A program made the translations under genes and the position numbers. Positions 33,706-41,918 of a stretch of 64,000 bases of DNA are shown here, piece after piece. This stretch comes from Hansschlegelia quercus. GTDB taxonomy: Bacteria; Pseudomonadota; Alphaproteobacteria; Rhizobiales; Methylopilaceae. The notes beneath the pieces were generated by a model that had not been told where the DNA came from, made no database searches, and worked only from the letters and a program-made list of their open reading frames with translations. The stretch covers positions 779,523-843,522 of the forward strand of contig NZ_SIUB01000001.1 of NCBI RefSeq assembly GCF_004310425.1, written 5' to 3'. Position 1 is the first letter of the stretch, and each line of letters begins with the position of its first letter.

Positions 33706-34689
33706 ATGATCAAGCCCGTCGCCGCCTTCATCCTCGCCGCCGCCTTCGCGGCTCCCGCTCAGGCCGCAGAGCCGGTTACGCTGCAGTTGAAATGGGTCAC
33801 GCAGGCGCAATTCGCCGGTTACTTCGTCGCGAAGTCGAAGGGCTTCTATACCGACGAAGGCCTCGACGTGACGATCAACCCGGGCGGACCGGACATCGCG
33901 CCGGCGCAGGTGCTGGCCGGCGGCGGGGCGGACGTGATCGTCGACTGGATGCCGTCGGCGCTTGCGGCGCGCGAACGCGGCGTGCCGCTCGTCAACATCG
34001 CCCAGCCGTTCAAGAAATCCGGCATGATGCTGACCTGCCGCGCCGACAGCGGCGTGAAGACGCCGGCCGACTTCAAGGGCAAGACGCTCGGCGTCTGGTT
34101 CTCCGGCAACGAATATCCTTTCCTCGCCTGGATGGCGAAGCTCGGCCTGAAGACCGACGGCTCGCCGTCCGGCGTGAAGGTGCTGAAGCAGGGGTTCAAC
34201 GTCGACCCGATCCTCCAGAAGCAGGCGGATTGCGTGTCGACCATGAGCTACAACGAATACTGGCAGGTGATCGACGGCGGGCTGAAACCCGACGATCTCG
34301 TGGTGTTCCCTTACGAGAAGCAGGGGGTCGCGACGCTCGAGGACGGGCTCTACGTCAACGAGGCCAAGCTGAAGGACGCCGCCTTCGTCGCCAAGATGGC
34401 GAAGTTCGTGAAGGCCTCGATGAAGGGCTGGGCGTTCGTCGCCAAGAACCCGGACGAGGCGGCCGCGATCACGCTCGAAGCGGACGCCTCCGGCGCGCAG
34501 ACCGAGGCGCACCAGAAGCGCATGGCGGGCGAAATCGCGAAGCTTCTCGACACCGGCTCGGGCGCGCTCGACGAGGCCGACTACAAGCGCACCGTCCAGA
34601 CGCTGCTCGGCGCCGGCGGCGATGCCCCCGTTATCACCAAGGAGCCGACCGGCGCCTTCACTCATGCAGTGACCGACGCCGCAAAGTGA
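33706..34689 (+). CDS. Periplasmic binding protein, NMT1/THI5-like
   Basis: 327 residues with a Sec signal peptide (MIKPVAAFILAAAFAAPAQAA). The mature start VTLQLKWVTQAQFAGYFVAKSKGFYTDEGLDVTINPGGPDIAPAQVLAGGGADV is the NMT1/THI5 fold, whose members bind pyrimidine or pyrimidine-like ligands. This is the receptor for the importer at 30986-33687. A very stable RNA hairpin follows it at 34699-34722. Confidence 0.92.
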   Translation: MIKPVAAFILAAAFAAPAQAAEPVTLQLKWVTQAQFAGYFVAKSKGFYTDEGLDVTINPGGPDIAPAQVLAGGGADVIVDWMPSALAARERGVPLVNIAQPFKKSGMMLTCRADSGVKTPADFKGKTLGVWFSGNEYPFLAWMAKLGLKTDGSPSGVKVLKQGFNVDPILQKQADCVSTMSYNEYWQVIDGGLKPDDLVVFPYEKQGVATLEDGLYVNEAKLKDAAFVAKMAKFVKASMKGWAFVAKNPDEAAAITLEADASGAQTEAHQKRMAGEIAKLLDTGSGALDEADYKRTVQTLLGAGGDAPVITKEPTGAFTHAVTDAAK

Positions 34690-34698
34690 AGCTTGAAT

Positions 34699-34722
34699 CC
34701 CTCGCCGCTTCGGCGGCGAGGG
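34699..34722 (+). promoter_or_regulatory. RNA hairpin with UUCG tetraloop between binding protein and dihydropyrimidinase
   Basis: CCCTCGCCGC-TTCG-GCGGCGAGGG is a perfect 10-bp stem closed by a C(UUCG)G tetraloop, among the most stable RNA hairpins. No T tract follows; AGGAGAGG, the ribosome site of the next gene, comes instead. It therefore probably protects the 3' end of the binding-protein message or sets unequal expression, as hairpins do after other binding-protein genes, and does not end transcription. Confidence 0.65.
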
Positions 34723-34738
34723 ACAGGAGAGGTCGCCA

Positions 34739-36184
34739 ATGACCCTGCTCATCAAAGGCGGGATCGTCGTCACCGCCGATCTCGAACACCGCGCGGACGT
34801 GTTGGTCGACGGCGAGACGATCGTCGCGGTCGGGCTGGACCTCGACCCCCCGGCGGGCGCTGAGATCGTCGACGCCTCGGGCAACTATGTCATGCCCGGC
34901 GGGATCGATCCGCACACCCACATGGAGTTGCTCTTCATGGGGACGGTGTCGGCCGACGATTTCGAATGGGGCACCAAGGCCGCGCTCGCCGGCGGAACGA
35001 CCACCATCGTCGACTTCTGCATCCCCGATCCCGGCCAACGTATGCCGGACGCATTCCGGGCCTGGGAGGAGAAGGCGAAGAAAGCCGCCGGCGACTATTC
35101 CTTCCACCTCGCCGTCACCGGCTGGGACGAGGGAACGTCCGCCGACATGGCCGAGATCGTCTCCAAGGGAGTCAACAGCTTCAAGCACTTCATGGCCTAC
35201 AAGGGCGCGCTGATGGTGGACGACGACGTCCTGTTCAGCTCGTTCCGTACCTGCGCGGAACTCGGCGCGACGCCGCTGGTCCATGCCGAGAACGGCGACG
35301 TGGTCGCTGGCCTCCAGGCCTCGCTGCTCGCGGCCGGGATCACAGGCCCCGAAGGCCATGCTTTGTCGCGGCCGCCCATGGTGGAGGCTGAAGCCGCGAC
35401 GCGCGCGATCATGATCGCCGAGATGGCGGGCTGCCCGCTTTACGTCGTTCACACCTCGACCCGCGAGGCCCACGAGGCGATCGCCCGCGCCCGCGCGCGG
35501 GGCCTGCGGGTCTATGGCGAGCCGCTGATCCAGCACCTGCTGCTGGACGAGGAGCGCTACCGCGACCCGGACTGGCTGAAGGCCGCGCAATGCGTGATGT
35601 CGCCGCCATTCCGCGCCAAAAGCCATCAGGACAGCCTTTGGGCCGGTCTCAGCGCAGGCTCCCTTCAGGTGGTCGCGACCGACCATTGCTCCTTCACCAA
35701 CGAGCAGAAGCGGATGGGGATGAGCGACTTCACCCGCATTCCCAACGGCACCGGCGGGCTCCAAGACCGCATGCGCATGCTCTGGACCGCGGGCGTCGCC
35801 ACTGGCCGGCTGACGCCGAGCGAATTCGTGGCCGTCACTTCGACCAACGCCGCGAAGATCCTGAACATGTACCCCCGAAAAGGCGCGATCGCCCCCGGCG
35901 CCGACGCCGACCTCGTGATCTGGGACCCGGCGGCGACGGCGACCGTCTCCGCCGCCGATCAGGTGAGCCGGATCGAGTACAACGTCTTCGAGGGCTTCGA
36001 GTGCCGCGGCCTGCCCGCGAAAGTCTATCTCCGCGGCGGCCTTGCGGCGGAAGGCGGCCAGCCGCTCGTCCAGCGCGGCACGGGCCGCTTCGTCGCCCGC
36101 AAGCCTTTCGCCGCCACGCAGGTCGCGCTGAAAACGCGGAGATCCGCCACCGCGCCGAAGCCGATCCTGCGCGGCGTGCATTGA
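34739..36184 (+). CDS. hydA: Dihydropyrimidinase
   Basis: 481 residues, the normal length. Opens dihydrouracil/dihydrothymine to the N-carbamoyl beta-amino acid. Metal ligands: GGIDPHTHME (two His), the carboxylated Lys in FKHFMAYKGALM, HAENGD, VVHTSTREA and the Asp of VATDHCSFT. NGTGGLQDRM and YNVFEGFECRGLP complete the D-hydantoinase pattern. It lies between importer and beta-ureidopropionase in one plus-strand operon. Use on hydantoins is also possible. Confidence 0.95.
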   Translation: MTLLIKGGIVVTADLEHRADVLVDGETIVAVGLDLDPPAGAEIVDASGNYVMPGGIDPHTHMELLFMGTVSADDFEWGTKAALAGGTTTIVDFCIPDPGQRMPDAFRAWEEKAKKAAGDYSFHLAVTGWDEGTSADMAEIVSKGVNSFKHFMAYKGALMVDDDVLFSSFRTCAELGATPLVHAENGDVVAGLQASLLAAGITGPEGHALSRPPMVEAEAATRAIMIAEMAGCPLYVVHTSTREAHEAIARARARGLRVYGEPLIQHLLLDEERYRDPDWLKAAQCVMSPPFRAKSHQDSLWAGLSAGSLQVVATDHCSFTNEQKRMGMSDFTRIPNGTGGLQDRMRMLWTAGVATGRLTPSEFVAVTSTNAAKILNMYPRKGAIAPGADADLVIWDPAATATVSAADQVSRIEYNVFEGFECRGLPAKVYLRGGLAAEGGQPLVQRGTGRFVARKPFAATQVALKTRRSATAPKPILRGVH

Positions 36185-36194
36185 GAGCTTCGTG

Positions 36195-37445
36195 ATGCCC
36201 CCTTCCGCCACCCACAACCTCGCGATCGACGGCAAGCGGCTGTGGGACGCGATCCATGAGACCGCGGCGTTCGGCGGCACCCCCAAGGGCGGCGTTAAGC
36301 GCCTGACGCTGTCGGACGAAGACCGGCAGGTGCGCGACTGGTTCGCCGGCGCCTGCGAGGCCATCGGCGCACAAGTCGCGGTCGACGACATGGGCAATAT
36401 GTACGCCCGCCGGCCGGGCAAGCGGAACGACCTTCCGCCGATCGCGCTCGGCTCGCATCTCGACACTCAGCCGACCGGGGGCAAGTTCGACGGCGTGCTG
36501 GGCGTGCTCGGCGCGCTGGAGGTCCTCCGGACGCTGTACGACTCCGGGTATGAGACGAACGCGCCGATCGAGATCGTGAACTGGACCAACGAGGAAGGCG
36601 CGCGCTTCGCCCCGGCGATGCTCGCGTCCGGCGTCTTCGTCGGCGCGATCGAGAAGGACTGGGCGCTGAACCGGGAGGATCGCGCAGGCGCAGGGTTCGG
36701 CGCCGAGCTCGAACGCATCGGCTATCGCGGCGAGGAGCCGTGCGGCGCGCGCAAGTTCTCAGCCTTCTTCGAGCTCCACATCGAGCAGGGGCCAATCCTC
36801 GAAGCGGAGGGCAAGATGATCGGCGTCGTCACCGGCGTGCAGGGCATCCGCTGGTACGAGGTGACGCTGACCGGACAGGAGGCGCACACCGGCTCCACCC
36901 CGATGGGCCTGCGCCGCAACGCACTGATCGGCGCCGCCAAGCTGATCGAGGCGGTGGACCGGATCGCCAAGGAGCGCGCGCCGGGCGTCGGGACGGTCGG
37001 CCTGATCGAATCCAGGCCGAACTCGCGCAACGTCATTCCGGGGGAGGTGTTCTTCACCGTCGACTTCCGCCACCCCGACGACGGCGTGCTCGACGAGATG
37101 GAGGCGGCGTTCTTCGCGAGCGTTGAGCAGGTCTCATCAGAACTGAGGCTAGAGGCCGACGCCAAGCGAGATTGGGCGTCCGCGCCGGTAAAGTTCGACG
37201 CCGACTGCGTCGCCGCCGTGCGGGAGGCCGCGGAGTCCTCCGGCCATGGCTGGCGCGAGATCGTCTCCGGCCCCGGCCACGACGCGGCCTATGTCGCCCG
37301 CGTCTGTCCGACCTCGATGATCTTCACGCCCTGCCGCGACGGGATCAGCCACAACGAGGCGGAGAGCATCACCCAGGAGGAGGCGACGGCCGGCGCCCAA
37401 GCGCTGCTCGACGCGGCGCTGATCTACGACCGGCGGTTCGGCTGA
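36195..37445 (+). CDS. Beta-ureidopropionase / N-carbamoyl-amino acid hydrolase (M20, HyuC/AmaB type)
   Basis: About 416 residues from ATG 36195; an in-frame GTG directly before it is an alternative. Removes the carbamoyl group, giving beta-alanine or 3-aminoisobutyrate plus ammonia and CO2. Motifs: GSHLDTQPTGGKFDGVLGVLGALEVLRTL (metal His/Asp), WTNEEGARFAPAMLASGVF, FELHIEQGPILE, and SGPGHDAAYVARVCPTSMIFTPCRDGISHNEAE. The M20-type enzyme is used here instead of the nitrilase-type beta-alanine synthase. Last gene of the pyrimidine operon. Confidence 0.94.
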   Translation: MPPSATHNLAIDGKRLWDAIHETAAFGGTPKGGVKRLTLSDEDRQVRDWFAGACEAIGAQVAVDDMGNMYARRPGKRNDLPPIALGSHLDTQPTGGKFDGVLGVLGALEVLRTLYDSGYETNAPIEIVNWTNEEGARFAPAMLASGVFVGAIEKDWALNREDRAGAGFGAELERIGYRGEEPCGARKFSAFFELHIEQGPILEAEGKMIGVVTGVQGIRWYEVTLTGQEAHTGSTPMGLRRNALIGAAKLIEAVDRIAKERAPGVGTVGLIESRPNSRNVIPGEVFFTVDFRHPDDGVLDEMEAAFFASVEQVSSELRLEADAKRDWASAPVKFDADCVAAVREAAESSGHGWREIVSGPGHDAAYVARVCPTSMIFTPCRDGISHNEAESITQEEATAGAQALLDAALIYDRRFG

Positions 37446-37460
37446 CGTCGCGAAGGCGGC

Positions 37461-37486
37461 GGAACCACACGCGCATGTCGTAGGTT
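37461..37486 (+). promoter_or_regulatory. EcfG-type (general stress) promoter of the first ku gene
   Basis: GGAAC at 37461-37465, 17 bases, then GGTT at 37483-37486. The alphaproteobacterial general-stress sigma factor EcfG/RpoE2 reads GGAAC-N16/17-CGTT, so only the C to G at the first base of the -10 departs. It lies 29 bases before the ku ATG, which has AAGGAG. The same bases form an inverted repeat CGGAACC/GGTTCCG. Confidence 0.65.
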
Positions 37487-37514
37487 CCGCTCCAGACGTA
37501 AGGAGCGTTTTCCC

Positions 37515-38315
37515 ATGGCCGTGCGCGCGTTCTGGAAGGGCTATCTCAAGCTCTCGCTCGTCACATGTCCGGTCGCCATGACGCCGGCGACGACGACGAA
37601 CGAGAAGGTCCGCTTCAACACGCTCAACCGCGCGACCGGACATCGCGTCGTCAGCGAGTATGTCGACGCCGTCACCGGCGACGTCGTCGAGGAGGACGAC
37701 GAGGTCAAAGGCTATGAGCGCGGCGAGGGCGACCACGTCATGCTCGAGGACGAGGAGCTCGACGCCGTCGCGCTGGAGACGACCCACACGATCGACATCG
37801 AGAGCTTCGTGCCAGCCGATGAGGTCGGCTGGATCTGGTACGACAAGCCGCATTATCTGACGCCCAACGACGAGGTGGGCGAGGAAGCCTTCGCCGTGAT
37901 CCGCGAGGCGATGGCCGCGAGCGGCGTCGTCGGGATCTCGCGCGTGGTGCTCTACCGCCGCGAGCGCGCGGTGCTGCTGGAGCCGCGCGAGAACGGCATC
38001 GTGCTTTGGACGCTGCGCTACGGCGACGAGGTGCGCGACCCTAAGGATTATTTCGATGCGGCGAAGGCGGCGAAACCCGACGCCAAGCTGATGTCGCTGG
38101 TCGAGGAGCTCATCGAGGAGCGCACCGCCAAGTGGTCGCCTGAGATGGTCACCGACCCCGTGCAGGACGAATTGCTGAAGCTGATCTCGGCAAAGAAGAA
38201 GGGCCGAAAGGCTCCCGCCAAGAAGAAGGCGGAGGACGCGCCGTCCGGCGGCAACGTCGTCAACATCATGGACGCCCTGCGGAAGAGCCTGGCCGAGGGA
38301 AAGGCGAAAAAGTAG
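37515..38315 (+). CDS. ku: Ku protein (non-homologous end joining)
   Basis: 266 residues forming the ring that binds DNA ends and recruits LigD. Family text: MAVRAFWKGYLKLSLVTCPVAMTPA, RFNTLNRATGHRV, GYERGEGDHVMLEDEEL, and IDIESFVPADEVGWIWYDKPHYL. The Lys-rich C-terminus (AKKKGRKAPAKKKAED...) is the DNA-binding and LigD-stimulating tail. It faces ligD tail to tail and is a paralogue of the Ku at 40926-41801, from which it differs in both core and tail. Confidence 0.95.
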   Translation: MAVRAFWKGYLKLSLVTCPVAMTPATTTNEKVRFNTLNRATGHRVVSEYVDAVTGDVVEEDDEVKGYERGEGDHVMLEDEELDAVALETTHTIDIESFVPADEVGWIWYDKPHYLTPNDEVGEEAFAVIREAMAASGVVGISRVVLYRRERAVLLEPRENGIVLWTLRYGDEVRDPKDYFDAAKAAKPDAKLMSLVEELIEERTAKWSPEMVTDPVQDELLKLISAKKKGRKAPAKKKAEDAPSGGNVVNIMDALRKSLAEGKAKK

Positions 38316-38341
38316 AGCCGCGTCGTCTCGGACGCCGCGGA

Positions 38342-38371
38342 GCGACGAGCCGGGATCGTGGCTCTCGTCGC
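38342..38371. terminator. Hairpin between convergent ku and ligD
   Basis: GCGACGAG-CC and GG-CTCTCGTCGC pair over ten bases with a two-base bulge and an eight-base loop. It lies in the 74-base space between two converging genes, so it could serve both directions. There is no T run. Confidence 0.45.
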
Positions 38372-38389
38372 GCTATGCCGGAAGACGCT

Positions 38390-40921
38390 TCAGGCCGCCT
38401 TCTTCCGCCCCTTCTTCTCGCCCGCCGGCAGCGGGTTTGCGGACTTGCGGAACCCCTCCCAGGGATCGCGCTGCAGAGACGCGAGCCGCGTCGGCATGGT
38501 CGAGACCGTGAAATAGGCCGGGCCGATCGCTGGGCCGAGCTCGTCCCATGTCAGCGGCGCCGACACAGCCGCGCCCGGCCGCGCGCGGGTCGAATAAGGC
38601 GCGACCGCCGTCGCCCCGCGGCCATTGCGGAGGTAGTCCACGAGAATCTTGCCCCCTCGCTTCGCCTTCGAGACGACGGAGACGTATTTTTCGGGCTCGT
38701 CGGCGGACATACTGTCGGCCATCGCCTTGCAGAACGCCTTGGTTTCGTCCCACCCGGCGGATGGCGTCAGAGGCGAGACCACGTGCAGGCCCTTACCCCC
38801 TGAGGTCTTCACGAAAGCGGCGAGACCCGCTGCCTCCAGCCTGCGCTTCACTTCGAGCGCGGCCTCGATCACCGTCTCCCACTTCACCCCGTCGCCGGGA
38901 TCGAGGTCCATGATGATCATGTCCGGCTTGTCGATGTCGGCCCGCGGGGCGCCCCAAGGGTGGATCTCCAGCGTGCCGCCCTGCACGAGGCCCAGAAGCC
39001 CGTCGCGGTCGTCGATCATCACCATCGGCTCGTCGGCCGGGTTCTGCGGATCTGGCATCGTCTTGATGGCGTTCGACATGCCCTTCCAGCCGTGCTTCTG
39101 GAAGAAGCATTGTTGGGTCACTCCGCCCGGGCAGCGCACGAGCGACAGCGGCCGGTTGACGATGAATGGCGCGATGCGCGGCCAGACCTCCATGTAGTAA
39201 TCGGCGAGGCCCTGCTTGGTGACGCCGTCCTCCGGCCAGTACACCCGGTCGGGATGCGTGAGCTTGACGCTCGACGGCCGCTCCTTGGGTCCCTTGACCT
39301 CCACCGCCTGATCTTCCGCGGCCACTTCCTCGGCTGGCTTGTCCTCGCGCAGGCCGCGGAACGACGCGTGCCGGAGATGTCCGTCGCCCGTCCAGGCGCG
39401 AAACTCGACCTCCGCCACCAGCTTCGCTTCGACGTAGCGCGCGCCGCGCGCCTCGTCGGCGGTCAGCTTCGAGGCGAAGGGCGATTTTTCGGCCTTCAGT
39501 TTCTGCATCTTCGCGAACAGATCTTCGGCGACCTTGACCGAGAAGCCCGTGCCGACGCGCCCGACGTGGCGCAGCTCGCCTTTGTCGTAGACCCCGAGGA
39601 TCAGCGAGCCGATCGCCTTGCGCGAGGTGGTCGACATCACATAGCCGCCGATCACGAATTCCTGCCGCTTGGAGCACTTGGACTTGATCCAGCCCTTGCC
39701 GCGACCCGAACGGTAAGGCGCGTCGCGCTCCTTGGAGACGACGCCTTCGAGGCTCAGCCGGCAGGCGTGGCCGAGAACGAGCGAGCCGTCATCGTCGAAA
39801 TGCTCGCTGACGCGGATTGTCCCGCCGGGGGGGACGATGGCGGAGAGCGCGGCTTTGCGGTCCACGAGCTTCGCGGGGCGCAGGTCGTAACCGTCGAGGT
39901 GCAGCAGGTCGAACGCGTAGAAGGAGAAGCGGTCGCCGCGGCCGTCGCTGAGGTCGGCCTGCAATGCGGAAAAATCGGAGGCGCCGGAATCGTTCTCGAC
40001 GACGAGCTCGCCGTCGATCATCGCGGAGCCGACCGGCAGCGCTTTGAACGCCTCGACGATGGGCTTGCCGAACTTGGTCGTCCAGTCGAGCCCGCTGCGC
40101 GTCAGCATCTTCACGCGCCCGGCCTCGATGCGGACGATCAGCCGGTAGCCGTCGAACTTGATCTCGTGCAGCCAGCGGGCGCCGGCGGGCGCCTTCGGGG
40201 ACAGGCTCGCAAGCTGCGGCTCGACGAACGATGCGAGCTCGCCGCGCTTGGCCTTTGCGATCTTGGAGACGTCGAAGTCGCCAGGAGGTTCGACTGTCTC
40301 CGTGGGGCCTTCTTCCTTCTCGATCTTACCTGTTTCCGAAGACCAGCCCGGCGCTTCTTTTGCGATCTCGGCCAGGGTGCGCCCGGTCTTCACCGAATTG
40401 GGCTTCTCCTCAAGGATGTCGGGATCGCCCTCGCCCCTCGCCTCCTCGTCGTCGCTCTTGATGAGCAGCCAGTTGTCGTGCTTTTCGCCACGCCTCTTGG
40501 CCATGCGCACGAGATGCCAGCGGCCTTTCAGCTTCTCGCCCTTCAGCTCGAATTCGAGATGGCCCTTGTTGAAGCCATAGGCCGCGTCGCCGATCGGCGA
40601 CCAGCGTCCGCGGTCCCATAGAACGACGGCGCCGCCGCCATACTCCCCTGCCGGGATGGTGCCTTCGAAGGTGCCGTATTCGAGCGGGTGGTCCTCGGTC
40701 TGCACCGCCAGGCGCTTTTCGCCCGGCACGAGGCTCGGGCCCTTGGTGACGGCCCAGCTCTTCAGCACGCCGTCGAACTCCAGGCGGAGGTCGTAATGCA
40801 GTCGCGTCGCGTCGTGCTTCTGGATGAGGTAGCTGTCGCCGTCGCCGACATACGCGGCGTCGCCGGCCGGCTCCTTGGTCTTCTTGAAGTCGCGCTTCTT
40901 CTTGTAGGTTTCGAGGGCCAT
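38390..40921 (-). CDS. ligD: ATP-dependent DNA ligase LigD (phosphoesterase-ligase-polymerase)
   Basis: 843 residues with all three activities. Phosphoesterase at about 1-190 (QKHDATRLHYDLRLEFDGVLKSWAVTKGPS). Ligase at about 230-530 with nucleotidyl Lys in EIKFDGYRL and MIDGELV. Polymerase/primase at about 555-830 with the catalytic pair in IIMDLDPGDG plus EIHPWGAP and KTSGGKGLHVV. The order is the Pseudomonas-like one, not the mycobacterial one. It begins four bases after the second ku stop, so Ku and LigD are co-expressed from the stress promoter at 41838-41863. Confidence 0.96.
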   Translation of the reverse strand: MALETYKKKRDFKKTKEPAGDAAYVGDGDSYLIQKHDATRLHYDLRLEFDGVLKSWAVTKGPSLVPGEKRLAVQTEDHPLEYGTFEGTIPAGEYGGGAVVLWDRGRWSPIGDAAYGFNKGHLEFELKGEKLKGRWHLVRMAKRRGEKHDNWLLIKSDDEEARGEGDPDILEEKPNSVKTGRTLAEIAKEAPGWSSETGKIEKEEGPTETVEPPGDFDVSKIAKAKRGELASFVEPQLASLSPKAPAGARWLHEIKFDGYRLIVRIEAGRVKMLTRSGLDWTTKFGKPIVEAFKALPVGSAMIDGELVVENDSGASDFSALQADLSDGRGDRFSFYAFDLLHLDGYDLRPAKLVDRKAALSAIVPPGGTIRVSEHFDDDGSLVLGHACRLSLEGVVSKERDAPYRSGRGKGWIKSKCSKRQEFVIGGYVMSTTSRKAIGSLILGVYDKGELRHVGRVGTGFSVKVAEDLFAKMQKLKAEKSPFASKLTADEARGARYVEAKLVAEVEFRAWTGDGHLRHASFRGLREDKPAEEVAAEDQAVEVKGPKERPSSVKLTHPDRVYWPEDGVTKQGLADYYMEVWPRIAPFIVNRPLSLVRCPGGVTQQCFFQKHGWKGMSNAIKTMPDPQNPADEPMVMIDDRDGLLGLVQGGTLEIHPWGAPRADIDKPDMIIMDLDPGDGVKWETVIEAALEVKRRLEAAGLAAFVKTSGGKGLHVVSPLTPSAGWDETKAFCKAMADSMSADEPEKYVSVVSKAKRGGKILVDYLRNGRGATAVAPYSTRARPGAAVSAPLTWDELGPAIGPAYFTVSTMPTRLASLQRDPWEGFRKSANPLPAGEKKGRKKAA

Positions 40922-40925
40922 CGGC

Positions 40926-41801
40926 TCAGCTCGCCTTGCGCGTCGGCGTCCGGACCGCGGGTTTCTTTATCGCCGGGGTTTTCGCGGCCTTCTTTGCGGC
41001 GGGCTTCTCCTCCTTCGCCGCGGCGGCCTTGGCGCCGGCGCTGGCGCGGAGCGCCTCCATGAGGTCGATGACCTTCTTCGGCTCCGGCGCCTTGCGCGTC
41101 TCGATCGTGCGACCTTCCGCCTTCGCCTTCACCAGTTCGGTCAACGCTTCCTCGTAGCGGTCATCGAACTTGGTCGGGTCGAAGCTGCCCTTCTTGGTCT
41201 GGATGATATATTTCGCGAGATCGAGCATTTCGCCCTTGATCGACATCTTCGGGATCTCGTCGAAAGCGTCCTTGGACGAACGCACCTCGTAATCGAAGTT
41301 CAGCGTCGTCGCGATCAGCCCGTCCTGGCTCGGACGGATGAGGACGGTGCGCAGCCTGCGAAACAGAACAGTCCGCGCCAGCGCCGCAGCCTTCTTGGCC
41401 CGCATGCCCTCTACGATCAGATTGTAGGCTTCGTGCGCCGCCTTGTCGGCCGGCGCGAGGTAATACGGCTTGTCGAAATAGACGTCGTCGATGTCGCCGC
41501 AGCGCAAGAAATGTTCAACGTCGAGCGTCTTGTCGCTTTCCGGCACGACGGCGGCGACCTCGTCAGCCTCCAGGATGATATAGTCGTCCTTCGAGACCTC
41601 GTAGCCCTTCACCTGATCGTCGCGCTCGACCGGCTTACCGCTTTCGGCGTCGACATAGATGCGGCGGACGCGGTTTCCGGTGGCGCGATTGAGGGTGTGG
41701 AAGGCGATGCGGTCGGAGGTCGACGCGGCGGTGTAGAGCGCGACCGGGCAGGCGAGTTCGCCCACTTTGAGAAAACCCTTCCAGTTCGCTCGGGGAGCCA
41801 T
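40926..41801 (-). CDS. ku: Ku protein, second paralogue
   Basis: 291 residues: MAPRANWKGFLKVGELACPVALYTA, AFHTLNRATGNRVRRIYVDAESGKPVERDDQVKGYE, VEHFLRCGDIDDVYFDKPYYLAP. The C-terminal 55 residues are a Lys/Ala/Pro tail (AAKEEKPAAKKAAKTPAIKKPAVRTPTRKAS) resembling the H1-like tails that help bridging. It precedes ligD in one operon. Bacteria with two Ku proteins can use homo- or heterodimers, so the two differently tailed copies here may not be equivalent. Confidence 0.95.
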   Translation of the reverse strand: MAPRANWKGFLKVGELACPVALYTAASTSDRIAFHTLNRATGNRVRRIYVDAESGKPVERDDQVKGYEVSKDDYIILEADEVAAVVPESDKTLDVEHFLRCGDIDDVYFDKPYYLAPADKAAHEAYNLIVEGMRAKKAAALARTVLFRRLRTVLIRPSQDGLIATTLNFDYEVRSSKDAFDEIPKMSIKGEMLDLAKYIIQTKKGSFDPTKFDDRYEEALTELVKAKAEGRTIETRKAPEPKKVIDLMEALRASAGAKAAAAKEEKPAAKKAAKTPAIKKPAVRTPTRKAS

Positions 41802-41837
41802 GTGCTGGTTACTCCGCCCTACAGTGGGACGGACTCG

Positions 41838-41863
41838 AACGTCAGTCGCGAAAGCTTCGTTCC
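41838..41863 (-). promoter_or_regulatory. EcfG-type promoter of the ku-ligD operon
   Basis: On the minus strand GGAAC (41863-41859), exactly 17 bases, then CGTT (41841-41838): a perfect match to the EcfG/RpoE2 consensus. It ends 36 bases before the ku ATG at 41801. Together with the promoter at 37461-37486, both halves of the end-joining locus carry the same stress signal. Confidence 0.75.
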
Positions 41864-41918
41864 GACTCAGAAATCAACGCTTTGACAGCGGATCGGGCGC
41901 GACGGAAAAGTGCGCGCC

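Noticed and set aside
38960..40621. 553-codon open frame on the plus strand
   Set aside because: Antisense of ligD with no motif of its own.
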